DNA of 64,000 nucleotides from positions 16,247,336-16,311,335 of the forward strand of contig NC_080717.1 in the NCBI RefSeq assembly GCF_019097595.1, written 5' to 3'. Positions 1-11,139 of this stretch are shown here, piece by piece. This DNA comes from Hemibagrus wyckioides. Its lineage: Eukaryota; Chordata; Actinopteri; Siluriformes; Bagridae. The notes beneath the pieces are model-generated. The model made no database searches, had not been told where the DNA came from, and saw only the letters and a list, made by a program, of their open reading frames with translations. Made by a program: the position numbers and the translations under genes. How positions within the stretch are numbered: the stretch's first letter is position 1; every line of letters begins with the position of its first letter.

Positions 1-7
1 CTCCACG
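1..7 (+). CDS. gpc4: Possible 3' end of an upstream glypican exon
   Basis: The window opens with a few bases directly followed by a strong donor (GTGAGC at 8). The next certain gpc4 exon starts 228 bp later in phase 0, and a phase-0 exon ending here would be compatible with it. Known glypican genes have a large exon at this place. Only seven bases are visible, so homology cannot be tested; the splice motif could be chance. Confidence 0.3.
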
Positions 8-235
8 GTGAGCACAATGATTCATTCAGATGGATAAAGGACTTCCTGAAAGAGAAGATGACCTTAATAAGATTCTTTGACCTTTCGCTTTATTATCGAT
101 TAAAAGCGTTCTCCTGTAATTGAGTGGTCTGGTTACTCATCAGCCCCTGCAGCAGACCTTTGCACTTTCTTTTTAAGCTGAATCTGATTAACAGCCATCC
201 ACTTGCTCACATTTTCTTTGGTCACTCCTTCACAG

Positions 236-401
236 GTGAGTGCCTCTCCAAGCTGCGTGCGTGCTGCTATGAAGATGCTGTACTGCCCATACTGCACAGG
301 TCAAGTGGCCCTGAAGCCCTGTAAAAACTACTGCCTCAACGTAATGCGTGGCTGCCTGGCCAACCAAGCCGACCTCGACACGGAGTGGAACAACTTTCTG
401 G
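236..401 (+). CDS. gpc4: Glypican-4 exon with the glypican cysteine signature
   Basis: Glypicans are GPI-anchored heparan-sulfate proteoglycans that modulate Wnt, Hedgehog, FGF and BMP signalling at the cell surface; zebrafish gpc4 is the knypek gastrulation gene. This exon follows a good acceptor (cttcacag) and ends at a GTAAGG donor. It encodes MKMLYCPYC, then PCKNYC and [20 protein letters not shown], the cysteine-rich family signature. The spacing fits C-x2-C-x-G-x5-P-C-x2-Y-C-x2-V-x2-G-C, but a Gln occupies the position after CxG where the published pattern has an aliphatic residue. The last base is the first base of an Asp codon completed by the next exon. Family identity is firm; the choice of gpc4 over gpc6 rests mainly on synteny. 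Confidence 0.93.
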
Positions 402-1003
402 GTAAGGAACGAGAGTGTGGGCAAATCTACTGAGCAGTGAAGAGGTGTGACAGGACAAATTTACTGCCAGTGTTTTTGTGACTGTGAGTTATAAGAGCTG
501 AGGATAATGGTTTAGACTTGGAGGATTAGGATGTAACTAAAAATAACAAGTGTGTTACTGTTAGATGCAGTGTGCTGGGTCTCTATGGTATGTAAAACTA
601 CAATAGACTCAACCTCACACACGCACACTTACACAGTTTCTGGCTCTGGCTGGCTTTGCTCATCCCGAACATCAGCTCTGTGGCGCCTTGTTAAGCCCAC
701 TTGCTGTTTAACAAGGCCTAACTATGGCAGCCTTTACTGCCACTTTAGCCAGCTCTGTGGTTCCCCCTAGTGGTAAAACATTAGTTACAGCAGCAATAGA
801 CATTGTGTACATTTCTTAGGTCCAGTGTTCATAGGTTACAACTATGGGTGGGGTTTTTTTCCCCCCTTTCCCACCAAGCATAAATAATGAGCAGTAAAGA
901 TATGCTTCTGAGAAAATGATAGTGTCTAGTGCTTTCGGTACTTCATGTCTCGGTTAACATTTCATACTTTCCTATTTAGTATGCTCATGTGTTTGCCTTT
1001 CAG

Positions 1004-1134
1004 ATGCCATGCTGAGTCTGGTTGAGAGACTGGAGGGACCATTTAACTTTGAGTCAGTAATAGACCCCATTGATGTGAAGATCTCTGAAGCAATCATGAA
1101 CATGCAGGAGAACAGCATGCAAATCTCACAGAAG
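1004..1134 (+). CDS. gpc4: Glypican-4 exon ([12 protein letters not shown] segment)
   Basis: The acceptor is tttcag at 998-1003 and the donor is GTCAGT at 1135. The translation reads [19 protein letters not shown] and then [20 protein letters not shown]. It is colinear with the alpha-helical core of GPC4/GPC6, whose ERLEGPFN and DPIDVKIS blocks are highly conserved. It enters in phase 1 and leaves in phase 0. Confidence 0.95.
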
Positions 1135-1524
1135 GTCAGTGACTGCTCAGGGTACTTTATGATTCCACCATTAATGATAAACTTCATTCATCTTAGAATG
1201 GAAAGTAAAGAAGCATTCACAACAGCATTATATTTCACTGGAAATGCAAATGTTTGCAAGAATAAAGATGCCGAAGTCGTAGCTGGTAGGAAAAAGTCTT
1301 TCAAAGAAAAATATTTATCATAAGTACGTTATAAATATAGATAATTACATATTTTGTTTACTGTTTGTCTGCACTTTTCCACGTTTTCTTTTGTTTGCTT
1401 TTACATCACCTCATTTCTAAAAATGCATCACAATTCCTGTAATTCATGGTAGGTGCATGGAAGAAAAGTGACTTGAATAACTGCCTTGTAATTGTAGAAT
1501 GTTCATCCTGTTTGTGTTCCACAG

Positions 1525-1665
1525 GTATTCCAGGGTTGCGGGCAGCCAAAAAAAGAACTGCGCTCCAGGCGTTCTACAAAAGACTCAGGATTCCCTGGTC
1601 GCTTCCGGCCATACAGCCCAGATGCCAGACCCACCACTGCAGCTGGCACCAACATGGATAGACTG
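1525..1665 (+). CDS. gpc4: Glypican-4 exon with the convertase-cleavage loop
   Basis: This 141-bp exon (47 codons, phase 0 at both ends) starts [20 protein letters not shown] and ends [13 protein letters not shown]. The conserved VFQGCG and RPTTAAGT blocks place it just before and after the glypican loop that proprotein convertases cleave. The loop carries a dibasic R-S-R-R motif, a canonical furin-type site, so processing into disulfide-linked N and C subunits is expected. The acceptor is ttccacag and the donor is GTAAAA. Confidence 0.95.
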
Positions 1666-1776
1666 GTAAAAACACATTTTTACTGCATGGGCCCACATCT
1701 CAGATCTCTGTTAAACTGTTTCCAATTTAATTTCAAGGCTATGGTGGAAGTCATAATTTTCACAATTTTCATTCAG

Positions 1777-1901
1777 GTGGCCGATGTGAAGAAGAAGCTA
1801 AAGCATGCCAAAAAGTTTTGGTCTACTTTACCAGAGACAGTCTGTGTTGGAGACAGGGTCACCCAGGGGGATGAGTGCTGGAATGGCACAGCCAAGAGCA
1901 G
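1777..1901 (+). CDS. gpc4: Glypican-4 exon ([14 protein letters not shown] segment)
   Basis: The acceptor attcag precedes GTG GCC GAT and the donor is GTGAGC at 1902. The translation [20 protein letters not shown] followed by [12 protein letters not shown] is colinear with other glypicans (DVKEKLKQAKKFWSSLP and CWNGKGKSRY in GPC4, from memory). The final Arg codon is split across the intron. An N-glycosylation sequon, NGT, occurs in ECWNGTAK. Confidence 0.94.
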
Positions 1902-1993
1902 GTGAGCTGGGGCAGTTCCTGAGTCCATCATTTTAATTACAGCAAGATGTAGCTTTGAATTTTCTGATTGTTCTGTTTTTTGTGCTGTATCAG

Positions 1994-2166
1994 GTACGAG
2001 TCTGTGGTCTTGGGCAACGGCTTAGCCAATCAGGTCTCCAATCCACATGTGGAAGTGGACATCACCAAACCGGACATGGTGATACGCAAACAGATTGCTG
2101 TGCTGAAGGAAATGACCGTATGGCTGAAAGCAGCACACAGTGGAAACGACATCACGTATGACACCG
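1994..2166 (+). CDS. gpc4: Glypican-4 exon (GNGLANQ segment)
   Basis: The exon starts after atcag and ends at a GTAAGA donor. It encodes YESVVLGNGLANQVSNPHVE, then ITKPDMVIRKQIAVLKEMT and GNDITYDT. The GNGLANQ, NP-x-V-x-VDI and NGND blocks are glypican hallmarks near the end of the globular core. A frame check across the exons shows that all six certain exons join into one open frame of 948 bp including the stop. Confidence 0.94.
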
Positions 2167-2332
2167 GTAAGAATCGACCACTCGTACAGAAATTTACCAT
2201 GATGACATCATTGCTGTGTATATTACATCATTCCTTGGGTAGTGCTTCCCAGGCTAATTCTTCTTGTAGCTGTTCGTCCATTTTAGTGTTTTCCCTGCTT
2301 CTAACACTTTTTTACTCTTCTTTTTATTAAAG

Positions 2333-2544
2333 AGGATGGCAGTGGAGAGGGTAGCGGCAGTGGCTGTGATTCATCCTCCTGTGACAACGACACAGACATG
2401 TACTTCTCCACAGCAACACCTAAGAAAGTGCGCAAAATTCCAAATGTCGGGAGTTCCTCCAGCGGTGTGCGGCTGGCACCGTACAGCCTGGTGCTGACCC
2501 TTGCAGGTGCTGCTCTGACCCTCCTGATCTCCCGCACCAGATAA
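2333..2544 (+). CDS. gpc4: Glypican-4 last exon: heparan-sulfate attachment and GPI signal
   Basis: The exon follows a short pyrimidine tract ending attaaag and terminates at TAA 2542-2544. It starts with EDGSGEGSGSGC, an acidic Ser-Gly cluster typical of glycosaminoglycan attachment just outside the membrane. The C-terminus is a hydrophobic stretch (YSLVLTLAGAALTLLIS) followed by RTR, the expected GPI-anchor signal. About 315 codons of gpc4 lie in the window; glypicans of this type are about 555 aa, so the N-terminal part is upstream. Confidence 0.95.
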
Positions 2545-2929
2545 GAGCGCTTCAGAGGCGAAGGATGAGCATTATTGCAGAGAAGAAACTGTCTTTTTTT
2601 TAAAAAAAAAAAAACAAAAAACAAAAAAACAAACCAAGAAAAGAGGATGCCTTTAAGACTATGGTATGTCTGCCATCTAGGAAAGACTCTCAAGTTATTA
2701 ATACTCAAATAACGTCACCCTAATATTTTTTTGTTCCTTTTTAATACGAATGGACTCTCATGTACATGGGATTCTGAACCAGAAACACCTCCCTTTCGTA
2801 CCATTTTTCCTGGACTTTGCTTCCCAAAGTCATTATCAGTGTTTACAGTAGCACATGGATATATATTCTTTTTTTTGTTTGTTTTTTTCCAAAAGGAGCT
2901 TTACAGGCTGAGATTTGCTCTATATTTAG

Positions 2930-2961
<32 letters not shown>

Positions 2962-5205
2962 GAGTAAGAGCTGGTGTGAATGACTTTTTTCCTTTTTGTT
3001 TGTTTGTTTGAGAGAGCCTTTCCTAAGATAGCTTATTAATTAATTCCTATACCATGTTTAGACTGAGTGAAGCAAAATGTAGCAGGTACACAATCACCAG
3101 TTAAACACCTGTTATGTGTGTATGCTTCTGAGTGCCAGCGTGTGTGACATAGATGTCGAGAAACCTTAAGCGCACCAAGCGTTTCAGTTAATAATGTTAA
3201 AAGATGAGGGCCAAGCCGCGAAATATGGTACAGAGTCAAAAATGGCTAGCATGTGCAGATTTAAAGGGTCCTTTTTTAAAAAAAAAAAAAACAAAACAAA
3301 AAAAAAAACAAATTGAAATTTCTGTCAGGGACGTCATGTCTTATAGGAAGAGTGTATTGGAGTAAATGGAAAGTGTATGAATGGAACTGAAAACTCTGGA
3401 TGGTTTTCTGTTCATCCGAAGGCTGGTTGGCTCATAACAGGCTCATTATGGCCGCTGTACAAAAGGTGACCTGATGATGACCTGTTGTAAGTGAGGGTTG
3501 TGTGCACAGACGTGACCATTCAACTTTATTCATCTAGCTCTAGCACGCACACTGCGACTGAAACAGCCTGACTGCACGGCGGCTGTTCTGTGCACGGGTG
3601 CTTCACGAGGAAGGAAATCACATCCACCTGGACAAACGTGTACATGCGAGTTAGTTAGAACGGTGTTCGAGACACAGAAGAGCAATAATGAAATTAACAC
3701 AGGGTTTTTATTCGACGGTTTTTAATTTTGCTAGAAATGTATTCTAAGGTGTAAATCTATGTATTGGGTACTACAGCAAATTTGCCTTGTCCAGAATGAC
3801 TGATGGTGCTGACTTGAGTGAGATGGAGTGGTTTTCTGTACGTGTGTAAATGTTTCATTTCCTTTCATTTGTCTGTCCCACTGGTCTAATGAAGACCTCC
3901 GAGAGTAGCCTATTTAAATCCATTCTCACCATCTGACCGTCAACTCCGCATTACAATAGACGCTTATTTTCCCCCTAATCTGTAACCCTCGGTACGTTAT
4001 TTTAATGCGTCCCTACATCGGGACAAAAAGACTCACAACGGTAGCATACAATCTCACATTCTGTGGCTTGTGGACTGTTCTTTTGCTCCACAGGCCATTT
4101 GTACATGTAGGTTTTCTTTCTGATGACTGACAAGTACAGTGTTATGTTAGAAAACAGCTGGGGTTCTTGCGTTCCCCCTTCTAAAATGAACCCACCTTTC
4201 TCTCAGTGAACTGCTCCCTCCTTGCTCTTGTACAGTAAGTTATTTAACTGCATGTCTCTAAGTTCTTTTACAAACACGACATAACGTCCATAAAGTGCAG
4301 TATTGGAAAAAATATATATATTTATATCTGTAGATGGTTGCATTTTAACAGTTTTCTAAATTACCTGAATCTGTATTGGCTTCAAATTTCATGTAATGTA
4401 AAGCTTATTGTTTATACACCAGCTTACCATTGTCATTCCTTTTTTTTCCCCCTCCAATCGTTAAGTAAGGATGTTGTAAACGGTGTGCAGAGTTAAGGAT
4501 AGCGTTGATCATGAGCTCATGAGTGTCTTAGTGTCGTATGCACTTTTTAAAATTGCCATTGGAAACGCCGACACTTGAAGTGTTAGCAGGAATCTCTTCA
4601 GTGGCTGTTGATTGAAGGCCAGTCCTGGTCACTCGCTCAGAGGCCCTGGACAGAGCTGTTTGGGGTTTTTTTTTGGATGGTTCTTTTGAGTTCATTCATA
4701 TTTAGATGGATTAAAAAAAAAATCAAGTTTCTGACTTAACGTACGTTAAGTAATGTATCCTTAAAGGTTGTTGTGCAGGAGAGCATACCTAAACATCTCC
4801 ACAACAGACCTTCCCTCTGTTTCACACAAAGAAGGAACGGCCATTTAAGTCCTTCCATGTTGAGTTGAGGCGAACAGTTTGACTGGAACCGACCGCCTTT
4901 TCTGATCCAAAAGTCCTTAGCCGGAGTAACCGAGCTACAGGATGAAGTCTGTGTAGTCGTTCGCCCCGAACAATGGAACAGCGCCATCTTTGAAAAGGAG
5001 TTACAAAAGACTTGACTACAGAGAGGAAATTGTGTAAATATGGAGCAGTCAGTCTCTGAGAGAGGTTATAATAGTGCAAGTCTTACTCTTTCAGAGGATA
5101 GACTTAACATGGGGAGGGGGGGAACATGCTAAAAAAAATGTAAGAGAAAGGATGTATTAAACACATCAAAGTCTTGCAAAAAATAAAGACTGCAGATATT
5201 TAAAA
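2545..5205 (+). other. gpc4: gpc4 3' untranslated region
   Basis: About 2.6 kb without coding potential follows the gpc4 stop. It holds short T- and A-rich runs (near 2590-2630 and 3280-3310) and a (TG)n tract at about 2931-2955. The first convincing polyadenylation signal is AATAAA at 5182-5187, followed by a T/GT-rich stretch. I infer that the whole stretch is 3' UTR; only the position of the signal is direct evidence. Confidence 0.6.
5182..5187 (+). terminator. Probable gpc4 polyadenylation signal
   Basis: This is a canonical AATAAA hexamer with cleavage expected 10-30 bp downstream. No other hexamer between the stop and here stands out. Nearer or later alternative sites cannot be excluded. 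Confidence 0.5.
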
Positions 5206-6230
5206 ACAACGTGTCATTTCTCCATCTCTGTACAAAAGAAATCATCAGTTGAACCTTTCTGAAAGCATCATTCTTTTATTATTTAAATGTTTATTGGAAA
5301 GGACATACAAGCAATTGTCCTCATCCACTGCAATAAAAATGCTTATATTCCATTTATTTGTCTCTCAACATTGTCAGCATGGTGGGAGATGCTAGCAGCA
5401 ATAAAAGCATTTAGATGATTAGTAGTTAACATGTTCAAGCCATTTTGCCAGCATGCATATATCTATCATTTTTAGGTTGAAATGTTATTTTTATTGCATC
5501 GTAAAAACATCCCATTAATCAATCAATCATGGAGCAATCCATTAAATTATACAGATAGCAGTCAAGAGCTTCATCTAATCTGCACATCAAACATTATAGT
5601 GGGGATTTAACTGTAACATGGCTCTCGATTACTGAGTATTTTCCACATGCTTTGGTCTCTAGTTTTTACCCATAAATGTTGGATTGAACCCAATCTATTT
5701 TGTCTTGATGTGGTCAGAGGAGAATGTCCAGTGTGGTTCAAGCTGACAGGAAAAACTACATGTAACTTAAATAACCACACTTTACAACCGTGCTGAGCAG
5801 AAAGGCATCTCAGCATGTGCAGATCACTACATGTTGAGGTGGATGAGTTGCAAAAGCAGAAGACCATATCTCATCTCCAAGAACAGGGAGCTGAGGCTAC
5901 AGTGAGTTTTTACAGCCAACCAGTTTCAGTGAATCTATTAAACATGAATCCTGTTCATGGGTCCTTCTGTTGATCATTAAACTTAGATTATGTTGAGAAT
6001 CTGCTATACAAGTAGCTGTGAAAGATCATGTGCGTTAACCAGCATGCTCTGACCAATCAGAATTCAGCAGCACTTTAGGATAAAAGATGATCATCCTAAC
6101 AGTGATGTTTACCTGTCTGTCCTCATGAAATGTTTTTCTCCATAGAGATGTGGAGTAGTGTTTATTTCTCCCATCATTCAACTGGGATCATATGCTAAAG
6201 CTCTACTTAAGTTAAAAGAATTGGAGCAAA
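5206..6230. other. Intergenic spacer, nothing recognised
   Basis: AT-rich unique-looking DNA downstream of gpc4. No coding exon, RNA gene or recognisable repeat was seen. Confidence 0.5.
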
Positions 6231-6231
6231 G

Positions 6232-6525
6232 AATCTATTCATTCATTCTCTGTAGTGCTTACCCTATACAGGTCACAGCCTGTATGGGGGGAAGCCTTTC
6301 TCAAGGGGCACAAGACATGGGACCCCCTGGAAAGGATGCCAACCCATCACACACACTCATACACATTTACACAATCAGTCTACAACGCACGTCTTTGGAC
6401 TGGAGGAGGAAACTGAGGAACCCAGAAGAAACCCCTGAGGCATGGGGAGAACATGCAAACTTGACACACACAGGGCAGAGGAAGGAACCAAACCCCAGAG
6501 GTGTGAGGCAAATGTGCTAACCAGT
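6232..6525 (-). repeat. DANA/V-SINE-like retroposon, minus strand
   Basis: Read on the minus strand it contains the fish SINE core gtttgcatgttctccccatg, then a tttcctcc block and cagtccaaagac. The tail block follows, ending in a cctatacagggtaagcac-like segment. This matches the DANA/V-SINE type as I remember it. Divergence is moderate, and its open frame is not a gene. Confidence 0.75.
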
Positions 6526-7017
6526 AAACACACTCAGCATCTGCTGAAGACCATTCTAGTTAGTACATCAGCTGAAAGTAGTAAACATCTTTCTAGAATA
6601 TGACAGAGCTTGGACTTGGATGTGTAGAGAATATAAATAGGTGAAAATCTAATCATGTCAGAAAACATTTGGTAAAAAATTATTTTAATCATTTCATTGG
6701 ACAGGCCACGAAGCAACTGATGACTCTAGTGTTAAAGTGTGCAGAATATCTTCAAGCAAAAACACCAGAATACTGGTTCTGGGTGAGCCGGTAGGATACT
6801 GGTGCTTTCCCAATACAGCACTGTGCCAACATTGGCTCAGACTTGGCAAGGTAGACATTGTATTTAGAGCCTTGCGCAATCCTGGCCCAATGTCAAATTG
6901 CTCCCTAGTCAGCTAGTTGGAAGAGGAGACTTGGTCTGCAGGGCTGTAGCTGGACACCAATCAAGATAAATACTGAAATTACATAAGTATCTAGATCCTT
7001 TACTATGAGGCTAAAAA

Positions 7018-7200
7018 TCACACAGCATTGGCAGATGCCTTTATTCAGAGGTACATTTTATCTCATTTTATAAAACTGAGCAATTAGGGCCTTGCTCAAG
7101 AGCACAGCACTGGCAGCTTAATGGACCTGGGATTCAAACTCGCAACCTTCCACTCAATACTCCAACCTTAACCACTAAGCTACTACATCCCAGACACTGT
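7018..7200 (-). repeat. tRNA-derived SINE, minus strand
   Basis: The plus strand reads 'ggccttgctcaagagcacagc' then 'gggattcaaactcgcaacc' then 'aaccttaaccactaagctac'. In reverse complement these are a degenerate tRNA-like head (A box near 7190, B box near 7130) followed by the common fish SINE body. It is related to the copies at 8478, 21105 and 21836. Confidence 0.65.
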
Positions 7201-7218
7201 ATAAAGACAGTCAGTGAC

Positions 7219-7760
7219 TCATCTGACATCTAGGGGAAGTTCATTCCACCACTCAGGTACCAGAACAGAGAAGAGTCTTGATGCATGACTTCCTTGTACC
7301 CTGAGGAGTCCAGAGGGACTCGGACAGGAGACAGTGGGACCAGTTGAGCAGTGGTGGGAGTGTGGTGCAGTGCATGGAGGGATAAGTGCTTTGAGGCAAG
7401 TGGGTGCTGGTCTGTTTTTAGCTTCAGAGGAAAGCATCAGTGTTTTAAACCTGATGCAGTCAGCTACAGGAAGCCAGTGGAGGGAACATAGCAAAAGGAT
7501 GGTATGGGAGAACTTAGGAAGGTTGAAAGTTCCTCAGCTGCTTTCTGGATCAGTAGAAGAGGTAGAATGGCGCTCAGAGGCAGACATGACAGAAGCGAGT
7601 TGCAGTAATCCAGTTTGGAAATGACAAAGGGACTGAACGAGTACCTGAGTGTCCTGTGTGGACAGAAGTGGAATAATCCTTCTGATATTGTAAAAGAGAA
7701 CGTGACATGAGCATGTCGGATTAACGATGCGAGAAAGAAAGGGCAGATGATTCTTCATGG
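7219..7760 (-). mobile_element. Decayed LINE reverse-transcriptase C-terminal end (minus strand)
   Basis: On the minus strand two overlapping frames show non-LTR retrotransposon blocks: YNIRRI and TQVLVQSL upstream (about 7560-7720), then LCSLHWLPVADCIRFKTLML and VPEWWNELPLDVR (about 7220-7490). LHWLPV, IRFKTL and WNELP are typical of the C-terminal end of L2/Rex-type ORF2. The frames are broken by shifts and the segment is a 5'-truncated relic. It differs in sequence from the LINE at 11285. Confidence 0.75.
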
Positions 7761-8477
7761 TTATCTCCAGGCTGTTCAGTGGTGAGATGAGAAAGTGAAA
7801 TCAGGTGAGAGATGAAACTCAAATGCAACCTATTTCCAATTAGATTTCTTGAGATACTTTTACTCAAATACTTTTACTCTCCATTGAAGTGTGAGGTCAC
7901 GTGCCTGGGAAACGCTGCATGATGTCAAAGGCATGATGGGATGCCAGTCCAGTACAATGCAAGGCATTGTATAATGCCACACATTTACCTCCAGGGGCAA
8001 TAAAAAATCGTGAGGTGGGAGAAAATCGGAGAACATGACTACAGGAAGCAGAAACCTGAGCTTGGGAGTGATAGCTACACCACCACTGTGCATCATCACC
8101 AAATAATTAGCTTAGATAATGTATTGTTCTGCTTCTCAAAAAGATTAGCACTTCCTAAAACAGTTAATGCCCAACTCTCACCCTTTCTAAAGTGGATAAT
8201 CTCATGGATACGTGGAACATTGATACTGTAGATTAGTACCTAAGAACTGCAGCTGCAATCGTAAACACTGTCCTGTGCTCATCCAATGTACTCACACTGA
8301 ACACACTCAGCACTGGTCAACATTATAATACACAGATAGTTAAACACACTAGTGTAGTTTTCTAGTCTAATAGTTTGAGTTTAAATGGAGGGTGAAGAGG
8401 TTGAAATATGTTTTAATCACATTTAATTGCTTCTCAGAAGGCACTTATTTGTCAAATTCCTCTCTATGCAATTCCCA

Positions 8478-8625
8478 GCTTCTTGGGGTTGGGGTTGGAG
8501 TACATCATTGTCAGCCATAATACAACACTGCTGGAGCAGAAAGGGTTAAGGACCTTGCTCAAGGACCTCACAGTGACAACTAGGAGATTAATAACCAAGC
8601 CTGAGCCACCACCGCTGTTTAAGTT
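8478..8625 (-). repeat. tRNA-SINE fragment, minus strand
   Basis: The plus strand carries 'ggttggggttggagtacatc', then 'cagccataatac', 'ggagcagaaagggttaagg' and 'ccttgctcaaggacc'. These are the reverse complement of the SINE body at about 21900-22010, with scattered substitutions. Confidence 0.65.
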
Positions 8626-8689
8626 CTAGCCTGACAGTGACGGATTATAGACTAATTGCTGCTGTTGATTTATTTGTAGGTGATAATAT

Positions 8690-9040
8690 AGTGTGCACTG
8701 GAAGTCCCAATGGCATGGTGCCTCAGAGGTCAGGGTTTGATTCCTGCCTTTGCTTTGTGTGTGTGGAGTTTGCATGTTCTCCCCGTGCTTCAGAAATTTC
8801 CTCCAGGTACTCTGGTCTCCTCCTCCAGTCCAAAGACATGCATTATAGGCTGAATGGCATCTCTAAACCGTCCGTAGTGTGTGAATGGGTGTCTGAGTGT
8901 GTGTCATTGTGTCCTGCGAAGGGTTTGTACAACCGTCCAGGTTGCCTTGTGACCACAGTCTTCTGGGACATTCTCTAGGTTCCCTGCAACACTATGTAGG
9001 ATAAAGAGTACAGATAATGGATGGAAGGATCGATGAATGT
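8690..9040 (+). repeat. DANA/V-SINE-like retroposon, plus strand
   Basis: It contains a B-box-like gggtttgattcctgcc, then gtggagtttgcatgttctcc and cagtccaaagacatgcatta. The taggctgaatggc...gtagtgtgtgaatgggtgtc body and a ggataaagagtacagataatgg tail follow. The order matches the DANA-type SINE family (tRNA head, conserved central domain, tail). Confidence 0.75.
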
Positions 9041-9393
9041 CCCAGCATGCCTGAAAAGATGTTATGTATATAACTGTGGTTCTACAAAACCCCAGATTAC
9101 CACCAGGGTTTAACTGTGTATTATAGCTTAATAGAGATTTGCTTCTCTTAATCTCAGCCTCAGATCTTACCTAATGTTCTTAATATTTGCTATGTCATGT
9201 GAGGATTAGTTTTGTTGCAGGATTAGGAGTTAAGCACTGTGATTAGAAGTAAGTCGTGTTTCTCTGCTTACCAGCAGCGGGGTCTGTCTTGTGTTAGAAG
9301 AAAATATTACAGTATCATTACAAATGAGGAGATGACAATTTCAGGCAAATTATTATTTGCCTATATATATTATATAAATTATTTCAGGCCGTA

Positions 9394-10446
9394 TTAACCC
9401 TCCTCAAATGTACAAACATCTTTTGCCCTCTTTTTGCCCATCTTTTGGGGTCAATTTGACCCCAGCATTTTAAATTCTCCTAAACACCCAGAATTTCTAT
9501 AGACAAATTGACAAATAACCATAAATTCTCTCTAATTAACAGATGGACTTTCTTGAAGATTATAAAATTAATAGTTATAGTGACCTCAACATTAACCAAA
9601 ACAACCAAAGCTGACGAATGTAGTTTTATGTGTTTTATACAGCTAAAACAACCTGGGCTCAAACTGACCCCAAGGAACACTGATGCCACAAAATGTGTAC
9701 AGGACACTGAAAGCATATTATCATGATCATTTTATGTGTATCTGGTTATCCCCATTAAACTAGGAATGTCATTAAATATGAAGCAAAAAAAAAAAAATAC
9801 ACCAAACAAACACTAGGTTGCCAAAAGTTTTGGGACACCCCTCCAAATCATTGAATTGTGGTGTTGTTTATCAGAGGTTGGGCTTGACCCCTTAGCTCCA
9901 GTGAAAGGAACTTTAATATTTCGGCATACCAAGACATTTTGGACAATTTCATGCTCCCAACTTTGTGGGAACAGTTTGGGGATGACCAAACATGACTGCA
10001 CACCAGTGCACAAAGCAAGGTCCATAAAGACATGGATGAGTGAGTTTGTTGTGGAGGAAGTTGACTGGCCTGCACAGAGTCCTGACCTCAACCTGATAGT
10101 ACACCTTTGGGATGAATTAGAGTGGAGACTGTGAGCCATACCAAAACTGATATGTCTGCCTTTACATGCACATAAATGTAATATGGAGTTGGCCCACCCT
10201 TTGCAGCTGTAACAGCTTCAACACTTCTGGGAAGGCTTTCCACAAGGTTTAGGAGTGTGTTTATGGGAATTTTTGACCATTCCACTAGAAGCGCATTTGT
10301 GAGGTCAGGCACTGATGTAGAACGAGAAAGCCTGGCTCACAGTCTCCGCTCTAATTCATCCCAAAGGTGTTCTATCAGGTTGGATATTTAGAGACATTAA
10401 ACTTTAAATGTGGTCAAATTGACCCAAATGATAATAGGAGGGTTAA
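9394..10446. mobile_element. TTAA-flanked non-autonomous element (piggyBac-like), carrying a Tc1 insertion
   Basis: The left end reads TTAACCCTCCT and the right end AGGAGGGTTAA, so both ends have a TTAA target and inverted CCCTCCT termini. Just inside, both ends contain a ggtcaa-t-tgaccc palindrome (about 9449-9464 left and about 10412-10425 right), extending the terminal symmetry. TTAA duplication with CCC termini is characteristic of the piggyBac superfamily. No transposase is encoded. The right half of its interior is occupied by the Tc1 composite at 9811-10382. Confidence 0.65.
9811..10382. mobile_element. Truncated fold-back Tc1-type composite
   Basis: The left end (cactaggttgccaaaagttt) is a degenerate Tc1-family terminal repeat. 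The plus strand then encodes transposase C-terminal pieces (about 9880-10134), including [15 protein letters not shown] and WPAQSPDLN followed by LWDELE. After 'gactgtgagccat' the sequence turns round: from about 10175 it is the reverse complement of the transposase 3' end, running until it breaks off near 10382. The same junction occurs in the element at 26702. No catalytic N-terminal half is present. Confidence 0.7.
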
Positions 10447-11139
10447 AGTTTGTTTTCTATAAGAGAGCAAATTTACGCCACCATTTCTTTTAATAACGCC
10501 CATATTTTATATTTTCCATGCAATACACACACACACAGTATCTGTGCACATGCAGAGGACACAGGTGTGAGAAGCTTGCAGCATATCTCAGAACATTTAA
10601 AACTAGAATCAGAGCCACAGAGCATCACGAAAAATGCTGAGTAAATGGACTGACCCTTGTGTACTGTTGTGTTTTAATAAATACATTTTTTATGAATTGA
10701 CTATGAATATGTTTTATCAGACTAATAAGAAAATATAATTATTTGATCTGTATTAACTTATCAAACTTATCGAAAAAGGATCTGAATACAAACTGTTTAG
10801 GATTAAAAAAATGTTAAAACATGGTGTGTGAACTGACAGCTTTGCTCCACTGAGAGTTCTAATGAATAAAATGACACGTTGTGGTAAAGTTGTGCTCTCA
10901 ATACACTCACAGATAAGCTGACCAAACAGTCGTCTGCTGTTGTTCTGGTTCATAAAGATAATCTAATCTACTCTTGCCCTCTGATAACCAAACACTAACT
11001 ATGACACATTCATTACAATGTAGCACCAAGGACACAAAGAGAAGTGGGAGAGTAGAACTGCATGTGATATGGAGAGAGAATTTTTCTTTAGTATATTGAG
11101 TTCATAGAATATTAGAGATTGAAACTGGTATTCATGCAA

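Noticed and set aside
6158..6520. 120-codon open frame
   Set aside because: Lies across a minus-strand SINE; no gene features.
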